Made by a program: the position numbers and the translations under genes
The notes under the pieces: generated by a model
The model's input: the letters and a program-made list of their open reading frames with translations, nothing else
Told to the model about the DNA's origin: nothing
Databases searched by the model: none
Source: Saprospiraceae bacterium UBA7687
GTDB lineage: Bacteria > Bacteroidota > Bacteroidia > Chitinophagales > Saprospiraceae
DNA length: 49,879 nucleotides
NCBI GenBank assembly: GCA_002482845.1
Contig: DLGT01000100.1
Location: 14,183-64,061, forward strand
Reading direction: 5' to 3'
In this document: positions 9,120 to 17,573 of the stretch, piece by piece
Layout of the letters: the number at the start of each line of letters is the position of its first letter
Position numbering within the stretch: the stretch's first letter is position 1

Positions 9120-10015
9120 CAGCTCATAAATCAGGTTTCGTAAATATTATAGGTAATCCCAATGTAGGCAAATCTACGCTCATGAATGCGCTTGTCGGAG
9201 AGAAAATGTCCATTATTACAAGCAAACCTCAGACGACACGTCATAGAATTTTTGGCCTACTCAGCGAAGACGATTATCAAGTGGTATTCTCTGATACGCC
9301 TGGTATCATAGATCGTCCTATCTACGGAATGCAGTCATCTATGAATAAATTTGCATTTTCTTCTTTTGAAGATGCAGACATCATTCTTTTTGTAACCGAT
9401 ATCTTTGAGCAATACACTGGTGAAGAACCTGTACTTAAATCTCTCATAAAAGCCACAGTGCCTAAATACTTAATTATCAATAAAATAGATATTGATAAAG
9501 AAAGTAAAGCTGATGACGTGGCTTCATGGTGGGAAGATAAAGTGACCTTTGATAAAGTATTTTTCATTTCCGCAGATAAAAAACAAAATACCCAAACATT
9601 ACTCGATCGAATCTTAGAAACGCTACCTGTAGGACCACCCTATTATCCCAAGGATGAACTTTCCGACAAAACAGAAAGATTTTTTGTTTCAGAAATTATT
9701 AGAGAGAAACTACTATTACTGTATAAGCAGGAAGTCCCATATTCTTGTGAAGTCAGCATCTCTAGGTTTAAGGAAGAAGAAAAAAATGGTGCACCCTTAC
9801 TCATGATTTATGCAGATATTTATGTAGACAGAAAGTCTCAAAAACCAATCATAATTGGCAAAAACGGGGAAGCAATTAAAAAATTAGGGATAGCTGCTCG
9901 AACAGAAATCGAAGCTTTTATGGGGAAACATACCTATTTAGATTTGAATGTAAAGATTAAAGAAAATTGGCGTAATGACGATAGAATGTTGAAGCATTTC
10001 GGCTATGAAGAATAA
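9116..10015 (+). CDS. era: GTPase Era
   Basis: It is an essential GTPase that binds the 3' end of 16S rRNA during 30S assembly. G1 is GNPNVGKST (residues 13-21), the G2 Thr lies in SKPQTTRHRI, G3 is DTPG and G4 is NKID. The C-terminal KH domain is intact, with IIIGKNGEAIKKLGIAARTE as its GxxG helix pair and a final DLNVKIKENWRNDD. Length 299 is normal. It is translationally coupled to the unknown upstream gene by a 4-base overlap. Confidence 0.97.
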   Translation: MTAHKSGFVNIIGNPNVGKSTLMNALVGEKMSIITSKPQTTRHRIFGLLSEDDYQVVFSDTPGIIDRPIYGMQSSMNKFAFSSFEDADIILFVTDIFEQYTGEEPVLKSLIKATVPKYLIINKIDIDKESKADDVASWWEDKVTFDKVFFISADKKQNTQTLLDRILETLPVGPPYYPKDELSDKTERFFVSEIIREKLLLLYKQEVPYSCEVSISRFKEEEKNGAPLLMIYADIYVDRKSQKPIIIGKNGEAIKKLGIAARTEIEAFMGKHTYLDLNVKIKENWRNDDRMLKHFGYEE

Positions 10016-10379
10016 TGCAATGTCATAAGATTGATTATCAAAGCATTAGCATTTGGCCAAATATTTTTTAGGTAGAATATTTTTTTATGTGGTTAATTTT
10101 ATCTTACCTTAGTGCTAACAAAATAACAAGCCATGTCAAAATATAGAGGTAAATCCACACCGAAACAACAAATCAGTTCAGCAAACGATATCAAGGAAGA
10201 AAGAAAGTTTTTTAAGATTGCTATTTTAGTTACAGTAGTACTTTTAGTTATTATCTATTTTGCTTTTAGATAAGAATTTATATTTGTCCTTTTAATGTTT
10301 TATAATATAAATCCTATTTAAAGATTTTCGTTTAGCAGCCATTTTTTTAATAGGGTTATAGAAAGAATATTATTAATTT
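10016..10379. other. Intergenic stretch between era and the Nudix-regulator gene
   Basis: It contains the 46-codon membrane microprotein gene (10133-10273). After that gene there is a TATATTTG promoter-like core at 10279-10286 with no gene behind it on the plus strand, and a loose CCTATT/AATAGG inverted pair (10313-10318 with 10349-10354). Nothing else is recognisable. Confidence 0.5.
10133..10273 (+). CDS. 46-residue single-pass membrane microprotein
   Basis: The frame starts with ATG and encodes MSKYRGKSTPKQQISSANDI, then a charged KEERKFF stretch, then one hydrophobic helix of about 17 residues (IAILVTVVLLVIIYFAF) ending in Arg. The polar head with a C-terminal anchor predicts a tail-anchored inner-membrane protein. 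It lies 117 bases after era. No family is recognised. The coherent amphipathic-to-hydrophobic composition argues for a real gene, but conservation is untested. Confidence 0.55.
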   Translation: MSKYRGKSTPKQQISSANDIKEERKFFKIAILVTVVLLVIIYFAFR

Positions 10380-11105
10380 TTACAAGTCGAAGTTGAATCC
10401 TGAATTCTTCTTTTTCTCATAAATACTTTTGTCAAAAGCATATAACTTTGCAGGTCTGTGAGATACCGACTCTTCTATCTCTCCTATATCTTTCAAAATA
10501 GCCAAGGAATTCAATTTTCTTCTGAAATTCCTTTTATCTAATTCAATATTCAGGATTACTTCGTATAATCTTTGTAATTGTAACAAACTAAACTTCTCAG
10601 GAAGTAGGTTAAATCCAATCGGCTGCTCTCTCAATTGTTTTTGCATACGACTGAGACAAGACTTCATAATTGTAAAGTGATCAAAGGCTAAGGAAGTAAT
10701 ATCACAAACATCCATCCATCTCAGATTACTATTTTTCTCAAGATGCAATAAATGGTCTTCATCAATTTTTATTAAAGAATAATAGGCAACCGTGATTACA
10801 CGACTCAATGGGTGACGATTAATATCACTAAAAACTTGCACTTGCTCCAGGAAAACATCCGTAAACCCTGTCTTTGCAATAAGAACACGTTTTGCTGCTT
10901 CATCTGTAGTCTCATCAGGATGAACAATGTCTCCTAACAAAGAAAACTGATCTGTATAAGGTGGCATATCACAATTAGATACCAATACTTTGAGAGCATC
11001 ATCGTCATATCCAAATATCACACAGTCAACAGAAACAGCGGCTTTGAAGTCATTATTTATTTGAGTAAGCCATACATTAATATTCTCACTAGCTTTGGAG
11101 GTCAT
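10380..11105 (-). CDS. NrtR-family transcriptional regulator with a degenerate Nudix domain
   Basis: The N-terminal Nudix-fold domain (about residues 20-150) is fused to a winged-helix domain (about 165-235). The latter has the hallmark LQRLYEVILNIELDKRNFRRK and RPAKLYAF of NrtR/AraR-type regulators. The Nudix box at 58-81 (GDIVHPDE...KRVLIAKTGF) has Val, Ala and Lys where the three catalytic Glu residues of REUxEE should be. The domain is therefore probably a ligand sensor and not a hydrolase. Family members sense ADP-ribose or sugars and repress NAD or sugar genes. No such genes are next to it, so its targets are elsewhere or it autoregulates. Confidence 0.82.
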   Translation of the reverse strand: MTSKASENINVWLTQINNDFKAAVSVDCVIFGYDDDALKVLVSNCDMPPYTDQFSLLGDIVHPDETTDEAAKRVLIAKTGFTDVFLEQVQVFSDINRHPLSRVITVAYYSLIKIDEDHLLHLEKNSNLRWMDVCDITSLAFDHFTIMKSCLSRMQKQLREQPIGFNLLPEKFSLLQLQRLYEVILNIELDKRNFRRKLNSLAILKDIGEIEESVSHRPAKLYAFDKSIYEKKKNSGFNFDL

Positions 11106-11197
11106 CTATTGTTCAATTTTGGAGCGTGAAGGTAGAGTTTTTTAAAAAATCATCAAAATATTTGAACAAAATAGTATTTGAATTATTTATTTGGGTT

Positions 11198-11665
11198 ATG
11201 AAAGTATCCATTTGGGCCATAGGCAAGACAGACGAAAAATATCTAGAGGAAGGCATAAATAAATACCTAAAGCGGCTCAAACACTATACACAGATCTCTT
11301 ACGAAGAATTTAAAGATGTTAAAGCTGCACAGCTCCCTACCGAAACACTCAAACGTGAAGCAGAAATGGTCTTGTCCAAATTAAAATCTGAAGACATTTT
11401 AGTATTACTCGACGAAAAAGGTCAGTCATATGATTCTGTACAATTTGGAGCTTATCTGGAAAAAATGCAAGTTCAGTCAACAAAATCGCTCATCTTCCTG
11501 ATAGGCGGAGCTTATGGACACCATGAACTCATACGTGATAGAGCCAATCATCTCATCTCTTTATCTAAAATGACTTTTTCACATCAGATGGTGCGGCTAT
11601 TTCTGGTAGAACAAATCTACCGTGGTTACACCATCATCAAAAACGAAAAATACCATAATATTTAA
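11198..11665 (+). CDS. rlmH: 23S rRNA (pseudouridine1915-N3)-methyltransferase
   Basis: It is a SPOUT-class methyltransferase that modifies helix 69 of 23S rRNA. The knotted C-terminal signature is clear: LIFLIGGAYGH, then LSLSKMTFSHQMVRLFLVEQIYRGYTI and the terminal YHNI typical of RlmH. The frame is open back to a GTG at 11126, but MKVSIWAIGKTDEKYL at 11198 is the conserved N-terminus and gives 155 residues, the standard length. It is divergent from the Nudix regulator. Confidence 0.95.
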   Translation: MKVSIWAIGKTDEKYLEEGINKYLKRLKHYTQISYEEFKDVKAAQLPTETLKREAEMVLSKLKSEDILVLLDEKGQSYDSVQFGAYLEKMQVQSTKSLIFLIGGAYGHHELIRDRANHLISLSKMTFSHQMVRLFLVEQIYRGYTIIKNEKYHNI

Positions 11666-11666
11666 A

Positions 11667-11674
11667 TACCTTTG
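11667..11674 (+). promoter_or_regulatory. Bacteroidota -7 element TACCTTTG for the rhomboid gene
   Basis: This is a full TAnnTTTG match 2 bases after the rlmH stop and 21 bases before the next ATG, so the rhomboid gene probably has its own transcript. Confidence 0.6.
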
Positions 11675-11694
11675 CATCAATTAAATCCTTATTT

Positions 11695-12318
11695 ATGAGT
11701 CTTACCATAGTCATTTTGGTGATTACATGTGTCGTGTCTTTCTTGGCTTTTAACAATAGAACCATGTTTGACAAGTTAAAACACTACCCTGCTGTAGAAC
11801 ATCAGCGAAAGGAATATTACCGTTGGCTGACATCAGGTTTTCTACATGGCGATTATATGCATTTGATTATAAATATGTTTGTATTTCACTCCTTTGGAAC
11901 AGCGCTCGAACAATATTACACCTACCATTTTGGAATGATTGGTGGTAGTATCTTATTTGGCGTTACTTATTTATTAACTATCATACTTGCAAATATTCCT
12001 ACCTATTTTAAACATGAAAATAATCCATATTACACAGCTATTGGAGCATCTGGAGGAGTATCTGGTATTCTCTTTATTTACATTTTGATTTACCCATGGA
12101 ATATGTTGGGACTTTATGCAATTATCCCCGTGCCAGCTATCATTTTCGGAGTCCTTTATTTATGGTATGAATCTTGGGCATCAAAAAATCAAAACGATAA
12201 CATCGGACACGATGCACACTTTTTTGGTGCGATTGCTGGTATTATGATAGCCATTGTGAGTCGACCAGCTATTCTTCCTGAGTTTTTAAGGAGTTTGATA
12301 GAGAATTTCCCTTTTTAG
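11695..12318 (+). CDS. Rhomboid-family intramembrane serine protease
   Basis: The 207-residue protein has about six membrane segments. Catalytic features are present: HLIIN (His56/Asn60, oxyanion side), GASG with likely nucleophile Ser119, and the final-helix His175 in DAHFFGAIAG. Rhomboids cut membrane protein substrates within the bilayer. This short form has no extra cytosolic domain. Substrates cannot be inferred from the context. Confidence 0.9.
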   Translation: MSLTIVILVITCVVSFLAFNNRTMFDKLKHYPAVEHQRKEYYRWLTSGFLHGDYMHLIINMFVFHSFGTALEQYYTYHFGMIGGSILFGVTYLLTIILANIPTYFKHENNPYYTAIGASGGVSGILFIYILIYPWNMLGLYAIIPVPAIIFGVLYLWYESWASKNQNDNIGHDAHFFGAIAGIMIAIVSRPAILPEFLRSLIENFPF

Positions 12319-12324
12319 CATAAA

Positions 12325-12360
12325 AAAAGGATGGCAATCAATGCAGATTACCATCCTTTT
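12325..12360. terminator. Bidirectional Rho-independent terminator
   Basis: The stem AAAAGGATGG/CCATCCTTTT (12325-12334 with 12351-12360) extends inward after one mismatch. It sits between the convergent rhomboid and DUF2911 genes. Confidence 0.8.
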
Positions 12361-12390
12361 ATCTAAGTCAAGAATTAGAAATCTTAACTA

Positions 12391-13239
12391 TTATTTTTTA
12401 GACCAAGCTGCTATTGAGTCCATATTCATTTTAATGTAATCATTGTTACCAGCTTCTTTTGCTTTTGCCAATGATTCATTCGCAGTTGCTATTGCTGCTT
12501 TAAAATTACCCATATCTGCTTCTATCAATGATTTTTGTCTTAGTATCCAAAACTTGTCATTACCCATTTCTACAGATTTGTTCATCCATGCTAAAGCCTG
12601 AGTCAAGTCTTTTTTAGCTTCTCTGTAATATCTTGCTGCATTATAATAATCGTTTGCTGACGGTCCAGCCATTACAGCGGTGATACTAGAAGAAACTTTT
12701 TTATCAGTAGGTACTTCGATTTTAACAGGTACATTTACATTATCCCACATGATTTCTAAGTGGAAACTTTCATTTGTTACATTACCTACATTAATTGTAA
12801 ACGTTTCTACAGTATTGATTGCCTGTGGAGATACCATTACTTTTGCAGCAACTTTTGCATCATCCCATTTCTCAGGAGTTCCCCAGTTTTCTGTATCAGT
12901 ATAAAAAGTAACTTCCCAAGATGTTTGACTTGGTTTTGTAAAAATAGCATAACTGCCTTTTTTTACTTCTTTACCACCTATCATTACATCATCACTGAAA
13001 GTAACAATTGAGTTTTTGTTTGCACCTGTTCTCCAAAGTGAACCAAAAGGTACTAAATCACCAAAAATTTTACGACCGTTCTTGCTAGGTCTTGAATAAT
13101 CAAGCGTCACATTTGTCAAGCCTACTGTTGTTTCCACTTTAGAACTTGGACTTGCCGCAGGTGTTTTGATTTGAGCATCAGCACTTACCAAAAGTAGCGA
13201 TAATGCCGGAATTAATAGTAAATTGAAAAAACTTTTCAT
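12391..13239 (-). CDS. Exported DUF2911 protein
   Basis: A signal peptide (about residues 1-22, ending SADAQ) precedes a DUF2911 domain of about 130 residues. Recognisable parts are LDYSRPSKNGRKIFGDLVPFGSLWRTGAN, split here as YSRPSKNGRKIFG and LVPFGSLWRTGAN, then GSYAIFTKP and WEVTFYTD. The C-terminal third is helical and TPR-like (DYYNAARYYREAKKDLTQAL, WMNKSVEMGNDKFW). The family is common in Bacteroidota, periplasmic, and of unknown function. It is monocistronic by context. Confidence 0.85.
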   Translation of the reverse strand: MKSFFNLLLIPALSLLLVSADAQIKTPAASPSSKVETTVGLTNVTLDYSRPSKNGRKIFGDLVPFGSLWRTGANKNSIVTFSDDVMIGGKEVKKGSYAIFTKPSQTSWEVTFYTDTENWGTPEKWDDAKVAAKVMVSPQAINTVETFTINVGNVTNESFHLEIMWDNVNVPVKIEVPTDKKVSSSITAVMAGPSANDYYNAARYYREAKKDLTQALAWMNKSVEMGNDKFWILRQKSLIEADMGNFKAAIATANESLAKAKEAGNNDYIKMNMDSIAAWSKK

Positions 13240-13457
13240 TTAGTTGTTGATTTTAATGATTAAAAATGAAATTATGTTGGATTTAAAATAATAATTCCAA
13301 TGTATCACCATATAAATGAAATGAATCATTCAATTGTTCAAAATAATATTTGATAGAGAACAAAAACTTAAGCCAAACCAACCTAAATAGCTGATTTTAT
13401 GGGTTTTAGGCATTAAGTATTCACCAAATTAAATTTTTGTTAAAATTACTATTTTAC

Positions 13458-13976
13458 CTATTCTTTCTTTTCTACTTTCCGTGTTTCCACTTTGATGATT
13501 TGATTTTTATCTCGTTGTTCTTGTATCTTTTTATTTCTTTCTGCTACAATTTTCGCAATCAAAGCATCTGTATCCAAAGGCTTCCCTGATATGTGCCTAT
13601 GGAAAGTGATTAACATAAATCTGGTCATATCTTCGGTATATGTCAGTCCTTTTTCCCTTAATACGTGAGAAAACCTAGACCCTTCATCAAAATTCCAATT
13701 GTACTCCATCCATCTTCCTAATCCGAAATGCAGTTTTTTAGCTATAGTATCTTCTCCTACTTTGAGCATTGGTTTTCTAGCTTCTTCCGTGGTAAGTTCC
13801 ATCAATTTTGCCATCGCATCATCTACATCTCTAGGAATATAAACCCCATAAAGTTTTGATTTTTTAATATTAGCATTATATAAGGAGTCTTTCGGCAGAC
13901 TGACCCTTTTCTGATTTTGGGCCATTGTACTAGTCAATGTAAAACAACAACATAAAAAAACGAACATTTTATACAT
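13458..13976 (-). CDS. Exported DUF6794-like protein
   Basis: The signal peptide ends at TMAQ (residue 20). The core GVYIPRDVDDAMAKLMELT followed by HFGLGRWMEYNWNF and a helical TFHRHISGKPLD resembles the small Bacteroidota family DUF6794, which shares the HFGLGxWxRNNW pattern. The C-terminal 35 residues are strongly charged (KIVAERNKKIQEQRDKNQ and further Lys/Glu) and probably helical. Function is unknown and the family match is by eye only. Confidence 0.6.
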   Translation of the reverse strand: MYKMFVFLCCCFTLTSTMAQNQKRVSLPKDSLYNANIKKSKLYGVYIPRDVDDAMAKLMELTTEEARKPMLKVGEDTIAKKLHFGLGRWMEYNWNFDEGSRFSHVLREKGLTYTEDMTRFMLITFHRHISGKPLDTDALIAKIVAERNKKIQEQRDKNQIIKVETRKVEKKE

Positions 13977-14123
13977 AAGAAGTATATTTATCTGGTAATT
14001 AGAATTAGAACGTTCGACTAGATTTTAAAATTCTAAATTCCATAAATTTAACTAAAAATTAAATGGAGATCAATATATTTTAAAAATCAAAGAGTCAATT
14101 TTGCAAATGTAACAACAATACAG

Positions 14124-14131
14124 TAATTTTA
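14124..14131 (+). promoter_or_regulatory. Probable -7 element TAATTTTA for pdhA
   Basis: A 7/8 match to TAnnTTTG, 45 bases before the pdhA start. Confidence 0.35.
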
Positions 14132-14175
14132 CGGTTTAAAATAAATCAACCCAATTATAAAATTAATATCCCGTT

Positions 14176-15213
14176 ATGGCAGAAGTATTGGAAAAAAAGA
14201 AAGCAGCGGACAAAAAAGTAAAGACAAACAAGTACGACAAAGCAACTTACTTGACTTGGTTTGAAACAATGTACCGTATTAGAAGATTTGAAGAGAAAAC
14301 ACTTTTTGCATATTCCCAACAAAAAATAAGGGGATTTTGTCATGTTTATATTGGTCAAGAAGCAATTGCTGCTGGATTAGTGACTGGCATTCAGAAAGAA
14401 GATAAAATTGTAACTGCATACAGACAGCATGGTATCGCTCTAGCAAGAGGACTTGATTCTAATTCATGTATGGCGGAGTTGTATGGTAAAGAAACTGGTT
14501 GTGTGAAAGGGAAAGGCGGAAGTATGCACTTTTTCTCAGCAGAGCACAACTACTTCGGAGGTAATGGTATCGTCGGTGCTCAAATTCCAATAGGAACAGG
14601 CATAGGCTTTGCAGAGAAATACAAAGGAACAGATAAGTTTTGTGTTACAATGTTTGGTGATGGCGCAGCTAGACAAGGTGCGTTGTACGAATCATTTAAC
14701 ATGGCAATGACTTGGAAACTTCCTGTATTGTACATATGTGAAAATAATATGTATGCCATGGGAACGTCAGTAACTCGTACTAGTAATGTCCATGACCTAG
14801 CAAAAATTGGATTGGCTTTTGACATGCCAAGTGAAACAATAGACGGAATGAGCCCTGAGTCAGTCCATGAAGGTCTTCAGAGAGCAGCTGCTCACATTAG
14901 ATCTGGAAAAGGTCCTTATTATTTAGAAATCAAAACATATAGATATAGAGGACACTCAGTTTCTGACCCTGCAAAATACAGAACTAAAGAAGAACTCGAA
15001 GCTTACAAAGACCGAGATCCTGTCGTAATGATTCAAAGCAAAATCATTTCAGAAAAGATTGCCACTCAAAAAGAAGTGGATGCCATTATTGATGCTATTA
15101 ATATTGAGGTGGATAATGCAATGGAATTTGCAGAAAACTCTTCTTATCCTGTACCATCAGAGTTATACGAAGATAATTATACGCAAAAAGATTATCCGTA
15201 CATCACGGACTAA
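14176..15213 (+). CDS. pdhA: Pyruvate dehydrogenase E1 component, alpha subunit
   Basis: It catalyses thiamine-diphosphate-dependent decarboxylation of pyruvate for acetyl-CoA synthesis, together with E1 beta and E2. The ThDP motif runs from GDGAARQGA (161-169) to NN (190-191). GKGGSMHFFSAEHNYFGGNG and YRYRGHSVSDPAKYRT are conserved E1-alpha segments. The first 20 residues are Lys-rich and variable. Neither E1 beta nor E2 is adjacent: the gene stands alone with a strong terminator, so the complex is split across the genome. Confidence 0.93.
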   Translation: MAEVLEKKKAADKKVKTNKYDKATYLTWFETMYRIRRFEEKTLFAYSQQKIRGFCHVYIGQEAIAAGLVTGIQKEDKIVTAYRQHGIALARGLDSNSCMAELYGKETGCVKGKGGSMHFFSAEHNYFGGNGIVGAQIPIGTGIGFAEKYKGTDKFCVTMFGDGAARQGALYESFNMAMTWKLPVLYICENNMYAMGTSVTRTSNVHDLAKIGLAFDMPSETIDGMSPESVHEGLQRAAAHIRSGKGPYYLEIKTYRYRGHSVSDPAKYRTKEELEAYKDRDPVVMIQSKIISEKIATQKEVDAIIDAINIEVDNAMEFAENSSYPVPSELYEDNYTQKDYPYITD

Positions 15214-15240
15214 TCATAAACTTAGAATATAAATAAATCT

Positions 15241-15279
15241 AAATACCCATTTGATTCAGTCGATGGGTATTTTTTTTTA
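15241..15279. terminator. Rho-independent terminator after pdhA
   Basis: The stem AAATACCCAT/ATGGGTATTT (15241-15250 with 15263-15272) is followed by a T run. It overlaps the stop of the convergent gene and may also terminate it. Confidence 0.8.
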
Positions 15280-16332
15280 TAATTCTAAAATACTTTGGGT
15301 AAATTCTTTTTGAACAACCAGTTTTATATTTAACAAAACGATTTCCCCCATATTTTTGCATTGAAGAAATGCTTTATTATGATGATGCTTGGCAAGATCG
15401 GCTCTCAGTCTTTCAACCTTTTCATCTGACGAAATATTATCGGCGATCATACATCGTAACAATTTAGTGAGTCTATCTCTTGAGATTTTTGCTCTACGTG
15501 CTATAAGAGATCGTTCTTCCAATTGGTATTGTTTGACAGAGTCATAGGTCAGATTGTCAAAACCTAGTTTTAGAATACCATTATTTTCTTTAAAATATTG
15601 TGGAAGGTAAAATTGTTTTCTACCTTCATAAGACTGTTGGTCAAAATCTATTGCTCTTATCCTGTATTGAGAACCTTCAATATCTGGCGTAATGTCGACA
15701 ATATAGTTGTACGCACGCATGTCACCCAAAAGCTGGATAAAACATCTTTCATTAAATTTTATAAACTCTTTAGCTACCCGTATTTGGTTAAAGGTGTCTA
15801 TTTTAATATGATTTCTTATAAAATCATCACCAGGTATACCAGCAATATGCTCTTCTATAAGAGTATCTTTATGTACAAGGTAAGAAAGACTATTTGGCGA
15901 AAGCAACTCTTCCAATTCTAAACCATATACTCTAGATGCATCTGTTTTTTTGATGTAGAAGTGATCATAGTTATCATTTAGCTTATTTATAATCCTGACC
16001 CTAAATGGATTGGTATTACCGAATATACAAAAATCAATTCTACTAACAGACAAGTGATCTATAACTTCTCGGTCTCCATCTGTCTTTAAGAGCGAATAAA
16101 TGACACAGAGTGCCTCATTAATCATCTCTTGGTCATACTCAGAATAGTAAACAGTTTCCCAAAATAGATCATTTCCTTTACTATCTAACAATGGAGTGGA
16201 AGCAATATACCTAGTCATATCTTCATATTGAATAGGAAAAGTAGCACTGCGACCATATCGTTTTAGATATTGATCTAATTGCTCAGAAATTGGAAAAGCT
16301 AACTTCTTTTTTGATGGTTTATTTCCTGCCAT
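15277..16332 (-). CDS. Orphan protein with a divergent protein-kinase-like core
   Basis: The 351-residue cytosolic protein matches no family I can name, but kinase-fold landmarks occur in the right order. They are FYIKKTD (candidate phosphate-anchor Lys, 128-129), Glu in LELEELL (139-144), LIEEHIAGIPG (hinge-like, 158-168), GDMRAYNYIVD (203-213, with Asp204 and Asn209 spaced as in a catalytic loop), and IRAIDFDQQ (225-233, with Asp229 like the metal-binding DFG Asp). The glycine loop is replaced by NTNPFRVRII. It could be an active small-molecule or protein kinase, or a pseudokinase. The C-terminus is helical. It has no operon partner. Confidence 0.6.
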   Translation of the reverse strand: MAGNKPSKKKLAFPISEQLDQYLKRYGRSATFPIQYEDMTRYIASTPLLDSKGNDLFWETVYYSEYDQEMINEALCVIYSLLKTDGDREVIDHLSVSRIDFCIFGNTNPFRVRIINKLNDNYDHFYIKKTDASRVYGLELEELLSPNSLSYLVHKDTLIEEHIAGIPGDDFIRNHIKIDTFNQIRVAKEFIKFNERCFIQLLGDMRAYNYIVDITPDIEGSQYRIRAIDFDQQSYEGRKQFYLPQYFKENNGILKLGFDNLTYDSVKQYQLEERSLIARRAKISRDRLTKLLRCMIADNISSDEKVERLRADLAKHHHNKAFLQCKNMGEIVLLNIKLVVQKEFTQSILEL

Positions 16333-16492
16333 ATAATGATAACTTCAATAATTAGACCATTTTTGAATGTCCAAATGTAGTTGTCAAAGACTTAATATAA
16401 AACTATTACATTTCACTTTACTTTTTTGATTTGATTTCGTTTTTAGAATTATTCTAAAATCAGTAATCCTATACTTTTACCATATTAACATC

Positions 16493-16521
16493 TTTGGTAT
16501 TGATACAAAACCTTACCTTTG
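16493..16521 (+). promoter_or_regulatory. Full Bacteroidota promoter (TTTG ... TACCTTTG)
   Basis: The -33-type TTTG lies at 16493-16496, then a 17-base spacer and TACCTTTG at 16514-16521, 21 bases before the start at 16542. It should drive the lipoprotein-SCO-cytochrome operon. Confidence 0.65.
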
Positions 16522-16541
16522 CAAAATAATATTTTGAAAAC

Positions 16542-16943
16542 ATGATGTATAGAATTCTTATTGCATTTCTTGTACTTACTTCTTGTAAAGAAAATGCAAA
16601 AATAGAAAACCAAGAAAGTCCATTGTACAAAGAAGTTATGGAAATTCATGATGCTGTAATGCCTGAAATGTCTACTATTCATACCATTAAAAAGGACTTA
16701 AAAGCAATAGAAACGCCAGAAACAAAGGATTTAATCTTAAAAAATGTCAAAGCGTTGGACGATGCGGATGAAGCAATGATGTCTTGGATGGCTGAATTTA
16801 AGCTACCCGCCGATAAATCGGGAGAAACAGCATATCTGGAAAGTGAAAAAATAAAAATCAGTAAGGTAAGCGACGCCATGTATGCAAGTATAAAAAATGG
16901 AAAACAAGTGCTTGATTCTTTAAAAACCTTAAACTCAAAATAA
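16542..16943 (+). CDS. Small helical lipoprotein upstream of SCO
   Basis: A lipobox ends at LTSC (Cys15). The mature 119 residues are almost entirely charged helix with repeated Met and Lys/Glu (YKEVMEIHDAVMPEMSTIHT). Similar proteins in Bacteroidota have been labelled viral A-type inclusion protein, a name with no functional meaning. It is followed after one base by the SCO gene and then by cytochrome c. The His- and Met-containing face could bind copper for SCO, but this is only an idea from position and composition. Confidence 0.7.
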   Translation: MMYRILIAFLVLTSCKENAKIENQESPLYKEVMEIHDAVMPEMSTIHTIKKDLKAIETPETKDLILKNVKALDDADEAMMSWMAEFKLPADKSGETAYLESEKIKISKVSDAMYASIKNGKQVLDSLKTLNSK

Positions 16944-16944
16944 T

Positions 16945-17565
16945 ATGAATCCCAAAATACATCTTTTGTTTATTGTAACTATTTTGACATTCTTTAACTG
17001 TTCACCCAAAAGTGGTGACCTACCCTATCTCGGCCAAACAGTGGTAGAAAATGGAATAGAAATACATCACAAAGTAGGTCAGTTTGCTCATTTAAATCAG
17101 GATAGTGTATTGGTTGACAACAAAAAAATGTCTGAATACATATATATAGCTGATTTCTTTTTCACATCATGTCCTTCTATATGTCCAAAAGTGATGAAAG
17201 AAATGACAAAAATTTATGATGCTGTAAAAGACGAACCAAATGTAAAACTAGTTTCCTTCACACTTGACCCGAAAAGAGATGATGTCGCAAAACTTAAATT
17301 GTATGCCAATAACTTAGGAATTGACCACAATAAATGGTATTTCCTTACAGGAGACAAAGATGCTACTTTGGAACTTGCAAACACTTTTTTTGTGGCAGCT
17401 TTTGAAGATGCAGATGCTCCTGGTGGTTTTGACCACAGTGGTAAGATATTACTAATAGATAAGGAAGGTCACGTTCGTTCTTTTAGTGAAGGAACAGATC
17501 CTGAAAATACACCGAAGATAATAGCAGACGTCGCAAAACTTTTAGAATCATATAAAAGTAAATAA
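16945..17565 (+). CDS. SCO1/SenC family lipoprotein
   Basis: This thioredoxin-fold copper chaperone or thiol reductase helps assemble the CuA centre of cytochrome oxidase. The lipobox is FFNC (Cys19). The copper site is TSCPSICPK (Cys76, Cys80) plus His164 in GGFDHSGKILLID, so all three ligands are present. LVSFTLDPKRDD is the usual family strand. At 206 residues the length is normal. It is the middle gene of a three-gene operon with a helical lipoprotein and a cytochrome c. Confidence 0.92.
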   Translation: MNPKIHLLFIVTILTFFNCSPKSGDLPYLGQTVVENGIEIHHKVGQFAHLNQDSVLVDNKKMSEYIYIADFFFTSCPSICPKVMKEMTKIYDAVKDEPNVKLVSFTLDPKRDDVAKLKLYANNLGIDHNKWYFLTGDKDATLELANTFFVAAFEDADAPGGFDHSGKILLIDKEGHVRSFSEGTDPENTPKIIADVAKLLESYKSK

Positions 17566-17573
17566 AACTTAAA

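Noticed and set aside
10279..10354. Possible small RNA: TATATTTG core followed by a CCTATT/AATAGG pair
   Set aside because: The inverted pair is short and distant and there is no terminator. A promoter core alone in AT-rich DNA is weak evidence.
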